In this document: piece after piece, positions 54,055-61,208 of the stretch
Position numbering within the stretch: position 1 is the stretch's first letter
Layout of the letters: each line of letters starts with the position of its first letter
Notes under the pieces: generated by a model
What the model was told of the DNA's origin: nothing
The model's database searches: none
Seen by the model: the letters and a program-made list of their open reading frames with translations, nothing else
NCBI RefSeq assembly: GCF_003573545.1
Contig: NZ_QWET01000021.1
Span: forward strand, 1 to 64,000
Source: Mariniphaga sediminis
GTDB taxonomy: Bacteria > Bacteroidota > Bacteroidia > Bacteroidales > Prolixibacteraceae
DNA length: 64,000 nucleotides
Direction: 5' to 3'
Translations under genes and position numbers: made by a program

Positions 54055-54607
54055 CTTCAAGGGTATCACGGCGTTTGTTTTTGAGCATTTTAAAATGGGT
54101 AGGAGTTAATCCGGTATATTTTTTAAACTGGTTTGAAAGATGGGCAACACTACTGTAATGCATTTTGTAAGCGATTTCAGAAAGATTAAGTTCATCATAA
54201 ACAATGAGTTCTTTTACTTTTTCAATTTTATGGGTCAGGTAATATTTTTCAATAGTAATACCTTTCACTTCCGAAAAAAGATTGGCAAGGTAAGTGTAAT
54301 CGTAATTAAGTTTTTCACTCAGGTAATCAGAAAGGTTTACCTTAATCTGTTCCTCGGTGTAATGCACCAGTTCGATAATTGCACTTTTTACTTTCTCAAC
54401 CAGAATGCTTTTTTTATCATCCATTAATAGTAGCCCTGTTTTTCTTAATGCCAGACCCAACTGTTTTAGCTGTTCCCTTTCCACATTACCTATAATATCA
54501 GCTTCCCCTATTTTCACATAAGTATATGGCAGCCCAATCTTTTTCAATTCAGCTTTAACTACCATCTGGCAGCGAATGCAAACCATATTTTTAATATATA
54601 ACTTCAA
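54047..54607 (-). CDS. AraC-type regulator with HMA-like N-terminal domain
   Basis: 186-aa regulator. The first 70 residues resemble a heavy-metal-associated ferredoxin fold with MxCxxC (MVCIRC, C10 and C13) followed by KAELKKIGLPYTYVKIGEADI. The C-terminal part is an AraC/XylS double helix-turn-helix (LNLSEIAYKMHYSSVAHLSNQ, then FKKYTGLTPTHFKMLK). AraC proteins bind direct repeats about 21 nt apart, and three such sites lie within 4 kb of this gene. The CxxC suggests a metal or thiol signal. It is the best candidate regulator of the local repeat sites (inference). The family is common in Bacteroidota but usually uncharacterised. Confidence 0.85.
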   Translation of the reverse strand: MKLYIKNMVCIRCQMVVKAELKKIGLPYTYVKIGEADIIGNVEREQLKQLGLALRKTGLLLMDDKKSILVEKVKSAIIELVHYTEEQIKVNLSDYLSEKLNYDYTYLANLFSEVKGITIEKYYLTHKIEKVKELIVYDELNLSEIAYKMHYSSVAHLSNQFKKYTGLTPTHFKMLKNKRRDTLEDV

Positions 54608-54731
54608 TTCAAGTCTACCCTTAGTGTGCTAAAAGTACACTATTAAATTTACGTATTATTTAATTTTTGGTTTATTACACCTTACAGTATTATCGTTGGG
54701 GCGGGCAAAACTAATAGCAACGTCCATTGTT

Positions 54732-55124
54732 TTACTCTTTATCGGGAGTGTTAAAAAAGTCTTTCACAAAGGCTTTTTGTTGATTATCGGTCATATTATC
54801 TGCAGGTTGAACAGAAATTTTTATTTTTTCAAATTTGCGGTTACTTTGTAACACGTTGAATAATTCGGATTTGGCATCAGTGGGTCCAAAAAGGAGTACT
54901 TCACTGTAATCGTTGATAATGTAACTTAATTTTTTGTAAAAATCCGCATATTGATTTTGCTCTTTATTGTGCATCAGGCTCTCATCCAATCTCAGATTTT
55001 CGACTTGGTCAGGGAAGGCCGGAATTGATTCCAGCGTTTTTGATATTACCGTGTCATTTAATAATTCAAATATATTGGCAGTTGAATGATCCATCCATAT
55101 TCCTAACCGTTTTACTGATTTCAT
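54732..55124 (-). CDS. Small protein, possible release-factor-fold relative
   Basis: 130-aa protein that starts KRLGIWMDHSTANIFEL and later has SEVLLFGPTDAKSELFNVLQ. This resembles the C-terminal fold of archaeal/eukaryotic release-factor-like bacterial proteins, but at this length the match is uncertain. No signal or membrane segment. It lies upstream of the AraC gene and downstream of the universal stress gene in a minus-strand run, suggesting a stress role. Function unknown. Confidence 0.65.
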   Translation of the reverse strand: MKSVKRLGIWMDHSTANIFELLNDTVISKTLESIPAFPDQVENLRLDESLMHNKEQNQYADFYKKLSYIINDYSEVLLFGPTDAKSELFNVLQSNRKFEKIKISVQPADNMTDNQQKAFVKDFFNTPDKE

Positions 55125-55224
55125 GATATTCTATTTTTATTGTTTTCATTACTGTTTTATTTCTCTCAGGCGTTTTGATCACTGTATTTTAATGAAATCA
55201 ATCCCCTCATTAATACCGTTGAAT

Positions 55225-55701
55225 TCAGGATTTACTTTGCTTTTTTGTTGGGATAATCAAAACCGGAATAGTTGTATTTTGTAAAACTTTTTCAGTTACG
55301 CTTCCCATGGTTGTATTTTCAAACCATTTACGGCTGTGCGAACCCATGACAATAATATCCGCACTAATTCTGGTTGCTTCCTTTAAAATAGTTTCTGCAC
55401 AATCACCCTCTTTAATCAACGTTTCAATACTATTATCGCCAAGATAAAGTTTTGACTTATCAAGAAATTGAATGCCCACTTTTTCAGGATTAAAAGTCTC
55501 CTCCTGCATCACTTTACTGGTATCCAAGTGACCTGCAAAACCCATAACCTTAATGGGTTCAGTTAACTTATAATCCTGTGGATTTACCAGTACATGCATT
55601 AATGTTATTGCGGACTTCATTGTTTTGGCAAATGAAAAACCTGTTTCCGCTACTTTTTGGGCACTTGGATCATAGTCCAGTGCAATCAATATTTTTTTCA
55701 T
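55225..55701 (-). CDS. Universal stress protein
   Basis: 158-aa UspA-type protein. The beta1 strand KKILIALDYD, TLMHVLVNP and the ATP loop MGSHSRKWFENTTMGSVTEK (G-x2-G... pattern with G and S) are clear. An ATG at 55782 overlaps the slipin stop (ATGA) but would add 27 residues of basic sequence not usual for the family. ATG 55701 is preferred. Ending in CSbD/slipin/Usp order, it belongs to a stress run. Confidence 0.85.
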   Translation of the reverse strand: MKKILIALDYDPSAQKVAETGFSFAKTMKSAITLMHVLVNPQDYKLTEPIKVMGFAGHLDTSKVMQEETFNPEKVGIQFLDKSKLYLGDNSIETLIKEGDCAETILKEATRISADIIVMGSHSRKWFENTTMGSVTEKVLQNTTIPVLIIPTKKQSKS

Positions 55702-55778
55702 TTTTTCATGTTGATATATTGTCCTGGTTCTTCCCTCAATACCTCTAAAAAATCGTTTCAAAAAGGTTTTTCTTGTAA

Positions 55779-56645
55779 TCATTTCTCTTTTTGTTTTCTT
55801 TCCAGGGGAATAATACCAGCCATTTCGCCTATGATGTTCACCAAATCGGAGCCGGTTGGAATAACAATTTTGGCATTGTTCTCCAGCGATGCCTCCAGCG
55901 CTTCCAATTTTCGCAATAACTGGGCATTTCCAATAAAATATTTATCGGCAGCCTCGTTGACCAGTTTTATAGCTTCTGCCTCACCTTCGGCATGTAAAAT
56001 TTTTGACTGTTTGTACCCTTCAGCTTCCTTGATTTTAGCGCGTTTTACACCGTCGGCGACGGTTTCGGCCGCAGTAGCAGAATCGATGGCTGCAATTTTT
56101 TCATTTTCCGCTTTCACCACTTTGTTCATGGTTTCCTGCACATCAGAGGGAGGATCAATCTGTTTTAATTCAGTACGTATAATTTCAATTCCCCAGCTTT
56201 TGGTTTCTTTATGCAGGGTTTCATGCAGTTCGGTATTTATTTTTCCACGTTCGCTGTTTGCCGATTTTAAGGTAAGTGTGCCTATAATATTACGGAGTGT
56301 TGTACGGGCAAGATTAACAATCTGCCATTGGTAATTGTCAACATCATAGGTTGAACCTTTTATACTTTCCTCGTCCGCTTTTACACGAAAATATACCTGA
56401 GCATCTACGCTAGCATTCAGGTTATCGTTGGTGATAATTTCCTGAGGTTCGGCGTCAACCATTTGTTCTGTAATATTTACCATAAAAATGCGATCTACAA
56501 CCGGAATAATCCAATGAAACCCGGGGTCCGCAAGTTTCTTATATTTTCCAAGTCGCTCAATAAGACCGCGGTGAGTGGGTCTTACAATTCTGATTCCTAA
56601 TAGCAAAAAGATTACTATCGGAAAGATTAAATACAAATAATTCAT
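55779..56645 (-). CDS. Slipin/SPFH-domain membrane protein
   Basis: 288-aa band-7 protein. One N-terminal membrane helix (LYLIFPIVIFLLLGI), then the SPFH domain (VRPTHRGLIERLGKYKKL, DPGFHWIIP, TDNxxxxVDAxVYFRV-like segment), then a helical Ala/Glu-rich oligomerisation stalk (EAEGYKQSKILHAEGEAE). An upstream ATG at 56702 would run into the CsbD gene; ATG 56645 leaves a 25-nt gap. Such proteins form ring or microdomain scaffolds that tune membrane proteases. No NfeD gene is adjacent. Confidence 0.88.
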   Translation of the reverse strand: MNYLYLIFPIVIFLLLGIRIVRPTHRGLIERLGKYKKLADPGFHWIIPVVDRIFMVNITEQMVDAEPQEIITNDNLNASVDAQVYFRVKADEESIKGSTYDVDNYQWQIVNLARTTLRNIIGTLTLKSANSERGKINTELHETLHKETKSWGIEIIRTELKQIDPPSDVQETMNKVVKAENEKIAAIDSATAAETVADGVKRAKIKEAEGYKQSKILHAEGEAEAIKLVNEAADKYFIGNAQLLRKLEALEASLENNAKIVIPTGSDLVNIIGEMAGIIPLERKQKEK

Positions 56646-56670
56646 TTTAATATTTTTAGCTTGTTTGTTT

Positions 56671-56868
56671 TTACGAAGTATACTCCAATGAGCCAATTTC
56701 ATCCATCAGTTCTTTTTTTGTTTTACCTAATTTGGATGAAATCATTTGTATCAGGTCTTCTCCCGAAACGCGTCCCCAATACATATCAGCATCGGTAAGC
56801 TCAGGATACTTATTTTTAAGCTTTTCCTTTATTCTTCCCCATTCATTCATGTCAAATTTTGTTTCCAT
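56671..56868 (-). CDS. CsbD-like stress protein
   Basis: 65-aa acidic protein with the CsbD pattern: NEWGRIKEKLKNKYPELTDADM and a GKTKKELMDEIG tail. CsbD proteins are general-stress proteins of unknown mechanism. The gene is followed after 25 nt by the slipin gene. Confidence 0.85.
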   Translation of the reverse strand: METKFDMNEWGRIKEKLKNKYPELTDADMYWGRVSGEDLIQMISSKLGKTKKELMDEIGSLEYTS

Positions 56869-56914
56869 AATTGTATATTAACTGTTCATTTAAATTCTTA
56901 TCATTCTAACTATT

Positions 56915-57070
56915 TCAATTTTGTTTTTTTGTAAAAAGGATTCGAAGAAGTATTATAAACACGGCTAGAGGAAGTAAGATATCAATATAGCGAAATGAGT
57001 GAAACCCAAACGTTATAATGGCCCAAAGAAGTACGAGTAGCCCTGCGATGATGTAAAGTGAATTTTTCAT
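56915..57070 (-). CDS. Lmo0937-like small membrane protein
   Basis: 51-aa protein with two membrane helices (LYIIAGLLVLLWAIITFGF and IDILLPLAVFIILLRILF) separated by HSFRY. This matches small Lmo0937-type proteins. ATG 57070 is preferred over 57136 because a GG-rich site (AATAGG) precedes it and it gives a clean start (MKNSLY). It is the first gene of the leftward stress run, directly after operator C. Confidence 0.75.
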   Translation of the reverse strand: MKNSLYIIAGLLVLLWAIITFGFHSFRYIDILLPLAVFIILLRILFTKKQN

Positions 57071-57114
57071 CCTATTGTTTTTATTAATCTTAAATAGCGC
57101 TTCAATTATTTGAA

Positions 57115-57182
57115 TAAAGTTACTTTGAAAAGGCACGGAAAGTGTTACATAATTCTAAATAAGAGTTACATCATTCACACAT
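57115..57182 (-). promoter_or_regulatory. Operator C: 21-nt direct repeat plus -10-like box
   Basis: GTTACATAATTC (57144-57155) and GTTACATCATTC (57165-57176), start-to-start 21 nt, 11 of 12 identical, then ACACAT (57177-57182). On the minus strand TAACTTTA (57122-57115) lies 21 nt below, again with no TTTG at -33. It would drive the small membrane protein, CsbD, slipin and Usp genes. Confidence 0.75.
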
Positions 57183-57276
57183 TTAGTTGTCCTATTTAGC
57201 GATACTATTCAGATTCCCAAATAATTCATAGATTTGAACAATAAACGGGGTAATTTTTAAATCAAAGATTTATTAT

Positions 57277-58575
57277 TTGGACACTGAAATCAAAAATACG
57301 GCTCCAAATTCCGGCAAATTCTGGTTTGCTCTGGATAATGCTGCGAAAATATATCCGGCTATTATCAACGAAAATGTTACTGCCGTTTTCAGGTTGACGG
57401 CCAGATTAAAACAACCCGTTAAGATAAAACCGTTTCGAAAAGCAGTTTTGCAGGCAGAAAAGCGGTTTCCGTTTTTTAGGGTACAACTAAAAGAAGGATT
57501 TTTCTGGTACTACCTTGAGTATCTTTCGAAACACATTTCCGTTGAGCCCGATGATAAACCTCCCTGTAGGAAATTTCCAAAAGGAAGCCTTTTAATACGG
57601 ATTCCGGTAGAAGGCAACAACATCAGCATCGAATGTTCGCACATTTTAACCGACGGCAGTGGGGCTCTGGAATTTTTCAAAACCATTCTCATTGCTTATT
57701 CAGGCGAATGCGGGACAGAAATTCCCTCCGAATATCATTTTAACGAACCGACAGCCATTCTGGCTGAAGAGTACGAAGATGCTTACAACCGTTTTTTTAA
57801 AGCCGAAATCCCGCCAATGGTAAAACGATCAAAAGCTTTTCACCTGCCCTTTTCTTTAAGACCATCTTCCCGCTTTTCCCGGTTAAACGCAATGATGCCT
57901 CTGGAACAAATGAAGGAGATTTCACATGCCAAAGGAGTAAGTATAACGGTTTATCTTACCTCGGTTTATCTTTTTATTTTGCAGGAGATTTATGAAAGCC
58001 TGAATGCATTTAGCAACCATAAAAAACGGAAAAAGCTTCGTGTGCAGGTGCCGGTAAATTTGAGAAATATTTTTCCGTCGAAAACCATGCGGAATTTTTC
58101 GTTGTTTGTGATGCCGGAAATTGATTTGCGTCTGGGGCATTATGAGTTCGATGAGATAATTAAATCGGTCTATCACCAAACAAAATTGGAAACCGATGAA
58201 AAGTTAATCCATAAAAACATTTCAAGAAATGTGGGAAGTGAAAGGAAACTGTTTATCAGGGGAATACCACTTTTTTTGAAGGGTTTGATCCTGCGCATGA
58301 AATACTACTCGCTGGGTACAAGCCAGTATAGCGGAGTGCTTACCAATCTGGGAAAAATAGATCTTCCAGATGAAACCGGCAAATTGATCAATTATTTTAT
58401 AATGACACCTCCACCACCCAACAAAATGCTGAAGATAAGTTGCGGAGTAGCCGGATTTGGCGATAACCTGGTGTTGAGCTTTGGCAACATTACACAATCG
58501 CTTGAATTTGAAAAAAAGTTTATGCAGTTTTTACGCGATCAGAATATTTCGGTTGAATGGGAAACAAATAGATAA
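57277..58575 (+). CDS. Condensation-like CoA acyltransferase
   Basis: 432-aa protein of the chloramphenicol-acetyltransferase/condensation superfamily. The active-site pattern H-x3-DG is CSHILTDGSGA (H122, D126), and DFGNITQSLE-like and PVNLRNIFPSKTMRNFSL segments fit the second half of the fold. Related proteins include alcohol acetyltransferases and wax or triglyceride synthases. The frame has no ATG near the N-terminus, and TTG 57277 is the only sensible start. It is 6 nt before a zinc-ribbon membrane-protein gene, so a two-gene unit. Acyl donor and acceptor unknown. Confidence 0.75.
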   Translation: MDTEIKNTAPNSGKFWFALDNAAKIYPAIINENVTAVFRLTARLKQPVKIKPFRKAVLQAEKRFPFFRVQLKEGFFWYYLEYLSKHISVEPDDKPPCRKFPKGSLLIRIPVEGNNISIECSHILTDGSGALEFFKTILIAYSGECGTEIPSEYHFNEPTAILAEEYEDAYNRFFKAEIPPMVKRSKAFHLPFSLRPSSRFSRLNAMMPLEQMKEISHAKGVSITVYLTSVYLFILQEIYESLNAFSNHKKRKKLRVQVPVNLRNIFPSKTMRNFSLFVMPEIDLRLGHYEFDEIIKSVYHQTKLETDEKLIHKNISRNVGSERKLFIRGIPLFLKGLILRMKYYSLGTSQYSGVLTNLGKIDLPDETGKLINYFIMTPPPPNKMLKISCGVAGFGDNLVLSFGNITQSLEFEKKFMQFLRDQNISVEWETNR

Positions 58576-58581
58576 AAGGCT

Positions 58582-59307
58582 ATGGTACAATGTCCGAATT
58601 GCGGAGTGGAAGTAGAAGAAAACGCCAATTTTTGTTCGTTATGCGGTGAGTTACTACTCGAAAATGCAGCCGATAGTGCGGCTATCATAAAATCGGGAAA
58701 ATTACGAAGGCAGGAAAAACTGCTCACAGATTATCAGAAATTGACCGGATTTCAGAAACGAAAAATTTTTTGGCAAATATCGGCACTAATTCTTATTTCC
58801 GGTATTATTATCACTTCACTCATCGATTTTATTGGAAATCAAAACATCACCTGGTCAAAATACCCGGCCACAATTAGCCTGGTTTTGTTTATCAATTTTA
58901 CATTGAATACATTTTTGCGGCAAAAAATTATACTCATGGTTATCTTAAGTTTTTTGTCGGTAACAGGCCTTTTTAGGCTTTTCGATATTTATGCCGGTAA
59001 CACCGGCTGGGAAATAAAACTGGGAATCCCAATTATTTTTGCTGCATATTTAACCGTTTTTACACTCATTTTTCTGGTGCGCAAAGCCAAGCAAAAAGGC
59101 TTGAATATTATCGCTTTTTCTTTGACTGCAGCCGGACTGCTGTGTATATGTGTTGAAGGAATGATTTCCGTTTATTTCCAAAGCTCAGTTTATTTTGGAT
59201 GGAGTCTGATTGTGATGGTTTCTGTTACATTTATCTCAATACTCCTGCTGTATATACATTACCGGCTGAAAAAAGCAACCGACCTGAAACGGTTTTTTCA
59301 TATTTGA
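58582..59307 (+). CDS. Zinc-ribbon integral membrane protein (DUF6320-like)
   Basis: 241-aa protein with an N-terminal double CxxC ribbon (CPNCGVEVEENANFCSLCGE), a basic linker and six predicted membrane helices. This matches the DUF6320 type that accompanies condensation-like acyltransferases. It follows the acyltransferase gene after 6 nt. It may anchor or regulate the acyltransferase at the membrane. The 3' end overlaps the CPBP-like gene by 10 nt, tail to tail. Confidence 0.78.
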   Translation: MVQCPNCGVEVEENANFCSLCGELLLENAADSAAIIKSGKLRRQEKLLTDYQKLTGFQKRKIFWQISALILISGIIITSLIDFIGNQNITWSKYPATISLVLFINFTLNTFLRQKIILMVILSFLSVTGLFRLFDIYAGNTGWEIKLGIPIIFAAYLTVFTLIFLVRKAKQKGLNIIAFSLTAAGLLCICVEGMISVYFQSSVYFGWSLIVMVSVTFISILLLYIHYRLKKATDLKRFFHI

Positions 59308-59948
59308 AATACCGTCCACATTTCATTCCACAAATCCCGGTCCAACACGAAAAATAAAAAAAAACTGGCCACCCATCCGTGGTAAAGACCCAAAGCCCAA
59401 AGATTTCGCCATTTAAACCAGGCGGTAAGAAATACCAGTTCCATAAAAAAAGTAAAAACCATTAAAGGCAGACTGGGATAATGAACCCATGCAAACACTG
59501 TGGAAGTTAAAAGGAATATTTGAGATTTACTGAAATTTATCGTTTTAATTGCCTGCAAATTTCCGGCAACCAGCGCCACCATCAGAAATTGCTGAATAAT
59601 TCCCCATGCCGGATAAAACACAAAAACGGGAATCACATGCCAGTTAAGAAAGATGGCATTGTAAAAAATACCATACCAAACAATGACTGCAAACATAACC
59701 AACGCAAATGGCAAAATAAAAAAGAACGTATGTTTGAAATTGTTTTTCCGAAAGCCCCATTGTTGTGAAATGAACTGATTTTCCCGATACCTTTTATAAA
59801 TGTAAACTGACCAAAAAATGCATGCAGCTGCAATATAAAATGCACGGAGATTCAGCCAGTCTATTAAAATAAATTTCATTAAACCGGTTGCTAAAACTGC
59901 TGCTATCTCAAAGCACCGTCGTTTGTCGGTTTCTTTAGAATTTTCCAT
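59298..59948 (-). CDS. CPBP-like membrane protein with altered active site
   Basis: 216-aa membrane protein with about six helices. It keeps the CPBP (CAAX protease and bacteriocin-processing) layout: a WGIIQQF motif where the usual EExxxR glutamates should be, FAWVHYP (motif 2 His) and LYHGWVAS (motif 3 His). The two catalytic glutamates are Gln-Gln here, so protease activity is doubtful. It follows the broken GH130 gene on the same strand with a 3-nt gap. Confidence 0.72.
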   Translation of the reverse strand: MENSKETDKRRCFEIAAVLATGLMKFILIDWLNLRAFYIAAACIFWSVYIYKRYRENQFISQQWGFRKNNFKHTFFFILPFALVMFAVIVWYGIFYNAIFLNWHVIPVFVFYPAWGIIQQFLMVALVAGNLQAIKTINFSKSQIFLLTSTVFAWVHYPSLPLMVFTFFMELVFLTAWFKWRNLWALGLYHGWVASFFLFFVLDRDLWNEMWTVFQI

Positions 59949-59951
59949 TTT

Positions 59952-60599
59952 TTATGAATCTCTCCACTCATTTAACAGTGCTCGCAGGTTAACATTGGCA
60001 TAGGTGAAATCATAATCCGACAAAATATAAGGTATAATCAATTCGTCGTTATGAATCATTGAACCGCATGAATAAACTACGTTGGGCACATACCCTTCCC
60101 GCGCTCTTCGGAGTTGGGCATTATAGTTGTACCATCATAAGCCGTATAAGTTGCATAATAACTTATTTTACCGTCATCATCAACAAATTTTACAAAACCT
60201 GCATCCTCAACTCCATTTTTTTCATTTGCCGAAATCGGAAAAATTACCCGCTCTGAAGTGTTGGTATCCAACGAAAATTCCAATTCGTAATGCGACGAAG
60301 TCAGCCAGATAATCTGATTAAACAACACTTCTTTCTCCGATGTAAGATGTAATGATTTTCTTGCTTTTCTCTTACAATCGCACAGTTCGCCGTAGGTAAA
60401 TGTATTGTTTAACTCGTTGGTAATTAAACTGAAAAGGATAATCGAATGAAAATCTTTCATCTCGTTCAGATTGCTTTTAATGGAAGCTTTTTCATACATA
60501 TGCCGTTCAATCTGTTGAATATAATCCAGTAAAACAAATCCTTTTTTGAAGAAAACAATTGAGTTAATTTGTGTCGGAATGTCAGATTCAACCCAGGAG
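59952..60599 (-). pseudogene. GH130 mannoside-phosphorylase remnant
   Basis: The minus strand reads, in pieces, IPTQINSIVFFKKGFV, ERHMYEKASIK, SERVIFPISANEKNGVED, VKFVDDDGKISYYATYTAYD, then after a frameshift near 60085 GYVPNVVYSCGSMIHNDELI and ALLNEWRDS before TAA 59952. These are GH130 landmarks. About 200 N-terminal residues are absent, a large internal block between TAYDG and GYVPN is deleted, and the frames differ. The longest intact frame is 60077-60499. It lies in the same island as the GT4 fusion whose usual partner is GH130. Confidence 0.85.
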
Positions 60600-60616
60600 T
60601 TATATCATTCACACAT
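60599..60616 (-). promoter_or_regulatory. Operator D: single half-site
   Basis: GTTATATCATTC (60599-60610) followed by ACACAT (60611-60616). The position 21 nt away keeps only the ending ATTC (60586-60589), so this site has one good repeat. It sits at the 5' limit of the GH130 remnant; the promoter box seen at A and C is not kept. Confidence 0.45.
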
Positions 60617-60641
60617 TTCTAAAAAAAAAGAAATTTCAATA

Positions 60642-61208
60642 TCAGTACTTATTATTCTGCAAACTGAACTTTGAAATATTGACCACCGACAAAAGACATT
60701 TTTGATCCTCTTCTGTAACTACTCCCTCCATATAAACAGGACATAATAGTCTATTATCATAACCCAGCAAAACTTCACACGATTCTTTTGCATTAGTGTT
60801 GTAGACTTTTCTGAAAAATTTATTAAAAACAGGTTTTGAATCTTCTGATACGAATAGCTTAAAATTGCTGTCTATTAAACTAAAACGTCTGTCTCCGAGC
60901 ATTTCAGCACCTGTAAAGTTCAGCTCGCAAATGGTTCCATCTGAATCGAGTGTAAAATAACCTACAAGAGACAATTCAAACACCATGATGTATTTTTTCA
61001 GGGCCGATTCTGCTGTTTCATATGCCTGACGCAGCTCCTCATTCTGCATTTCCAATTCTATCTGATGCACCTGCAATTCATGCAGGAGTTTTTTCATATC
61101 GGTTTCTTCCTTCGAAATTTTCTCCTTTTGTTGTTTTTCATTGAGTAGTTCTTCCGCTTTTTTGCGCAGCATTTTGGCATTCAAAAAATTCATTTCATCG
61201 CTCATCAT
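60642..61208 (-). CDS. PAS-domain protein
   Basis: 188-aa protein. A long charged coiled coil (about 1-70: KLLHELQVHQIELEMQNEELR) leads into a PAS domain (YIMVFELSLVGYFTLDSDGTI, then LNFTGAEMLG). No output domain. It begins 4 nt inside the end of the CheB-CheR-PAS gene (ATGA-type overlap), so the two are co-translated. It probably passes or senses the same signal. Confidence 0.82.
   Translation of the reverse strand: MMSDEMNFLNAKMLRKKAEELLNEKQQKEKISKEETDMKKLLHELQVHQIELEMQNEELRQAYETAESALKKYIMVFELSLVGYFTLDSDGTICELNFTGAEMLGDRRFSLIDSNFKLFVSEDSKPVFNKFFRKVYNTNAKESCEVLLGYDNRLLCPVYMEGVVTEEDQKCLLSVVNISKFSLQNNKY

Noticed and set aside
54109-54453. Possible second regulator from alternate frames
   Set aside because: Frames here are shadows of the AraC gene; no independent motif or start.
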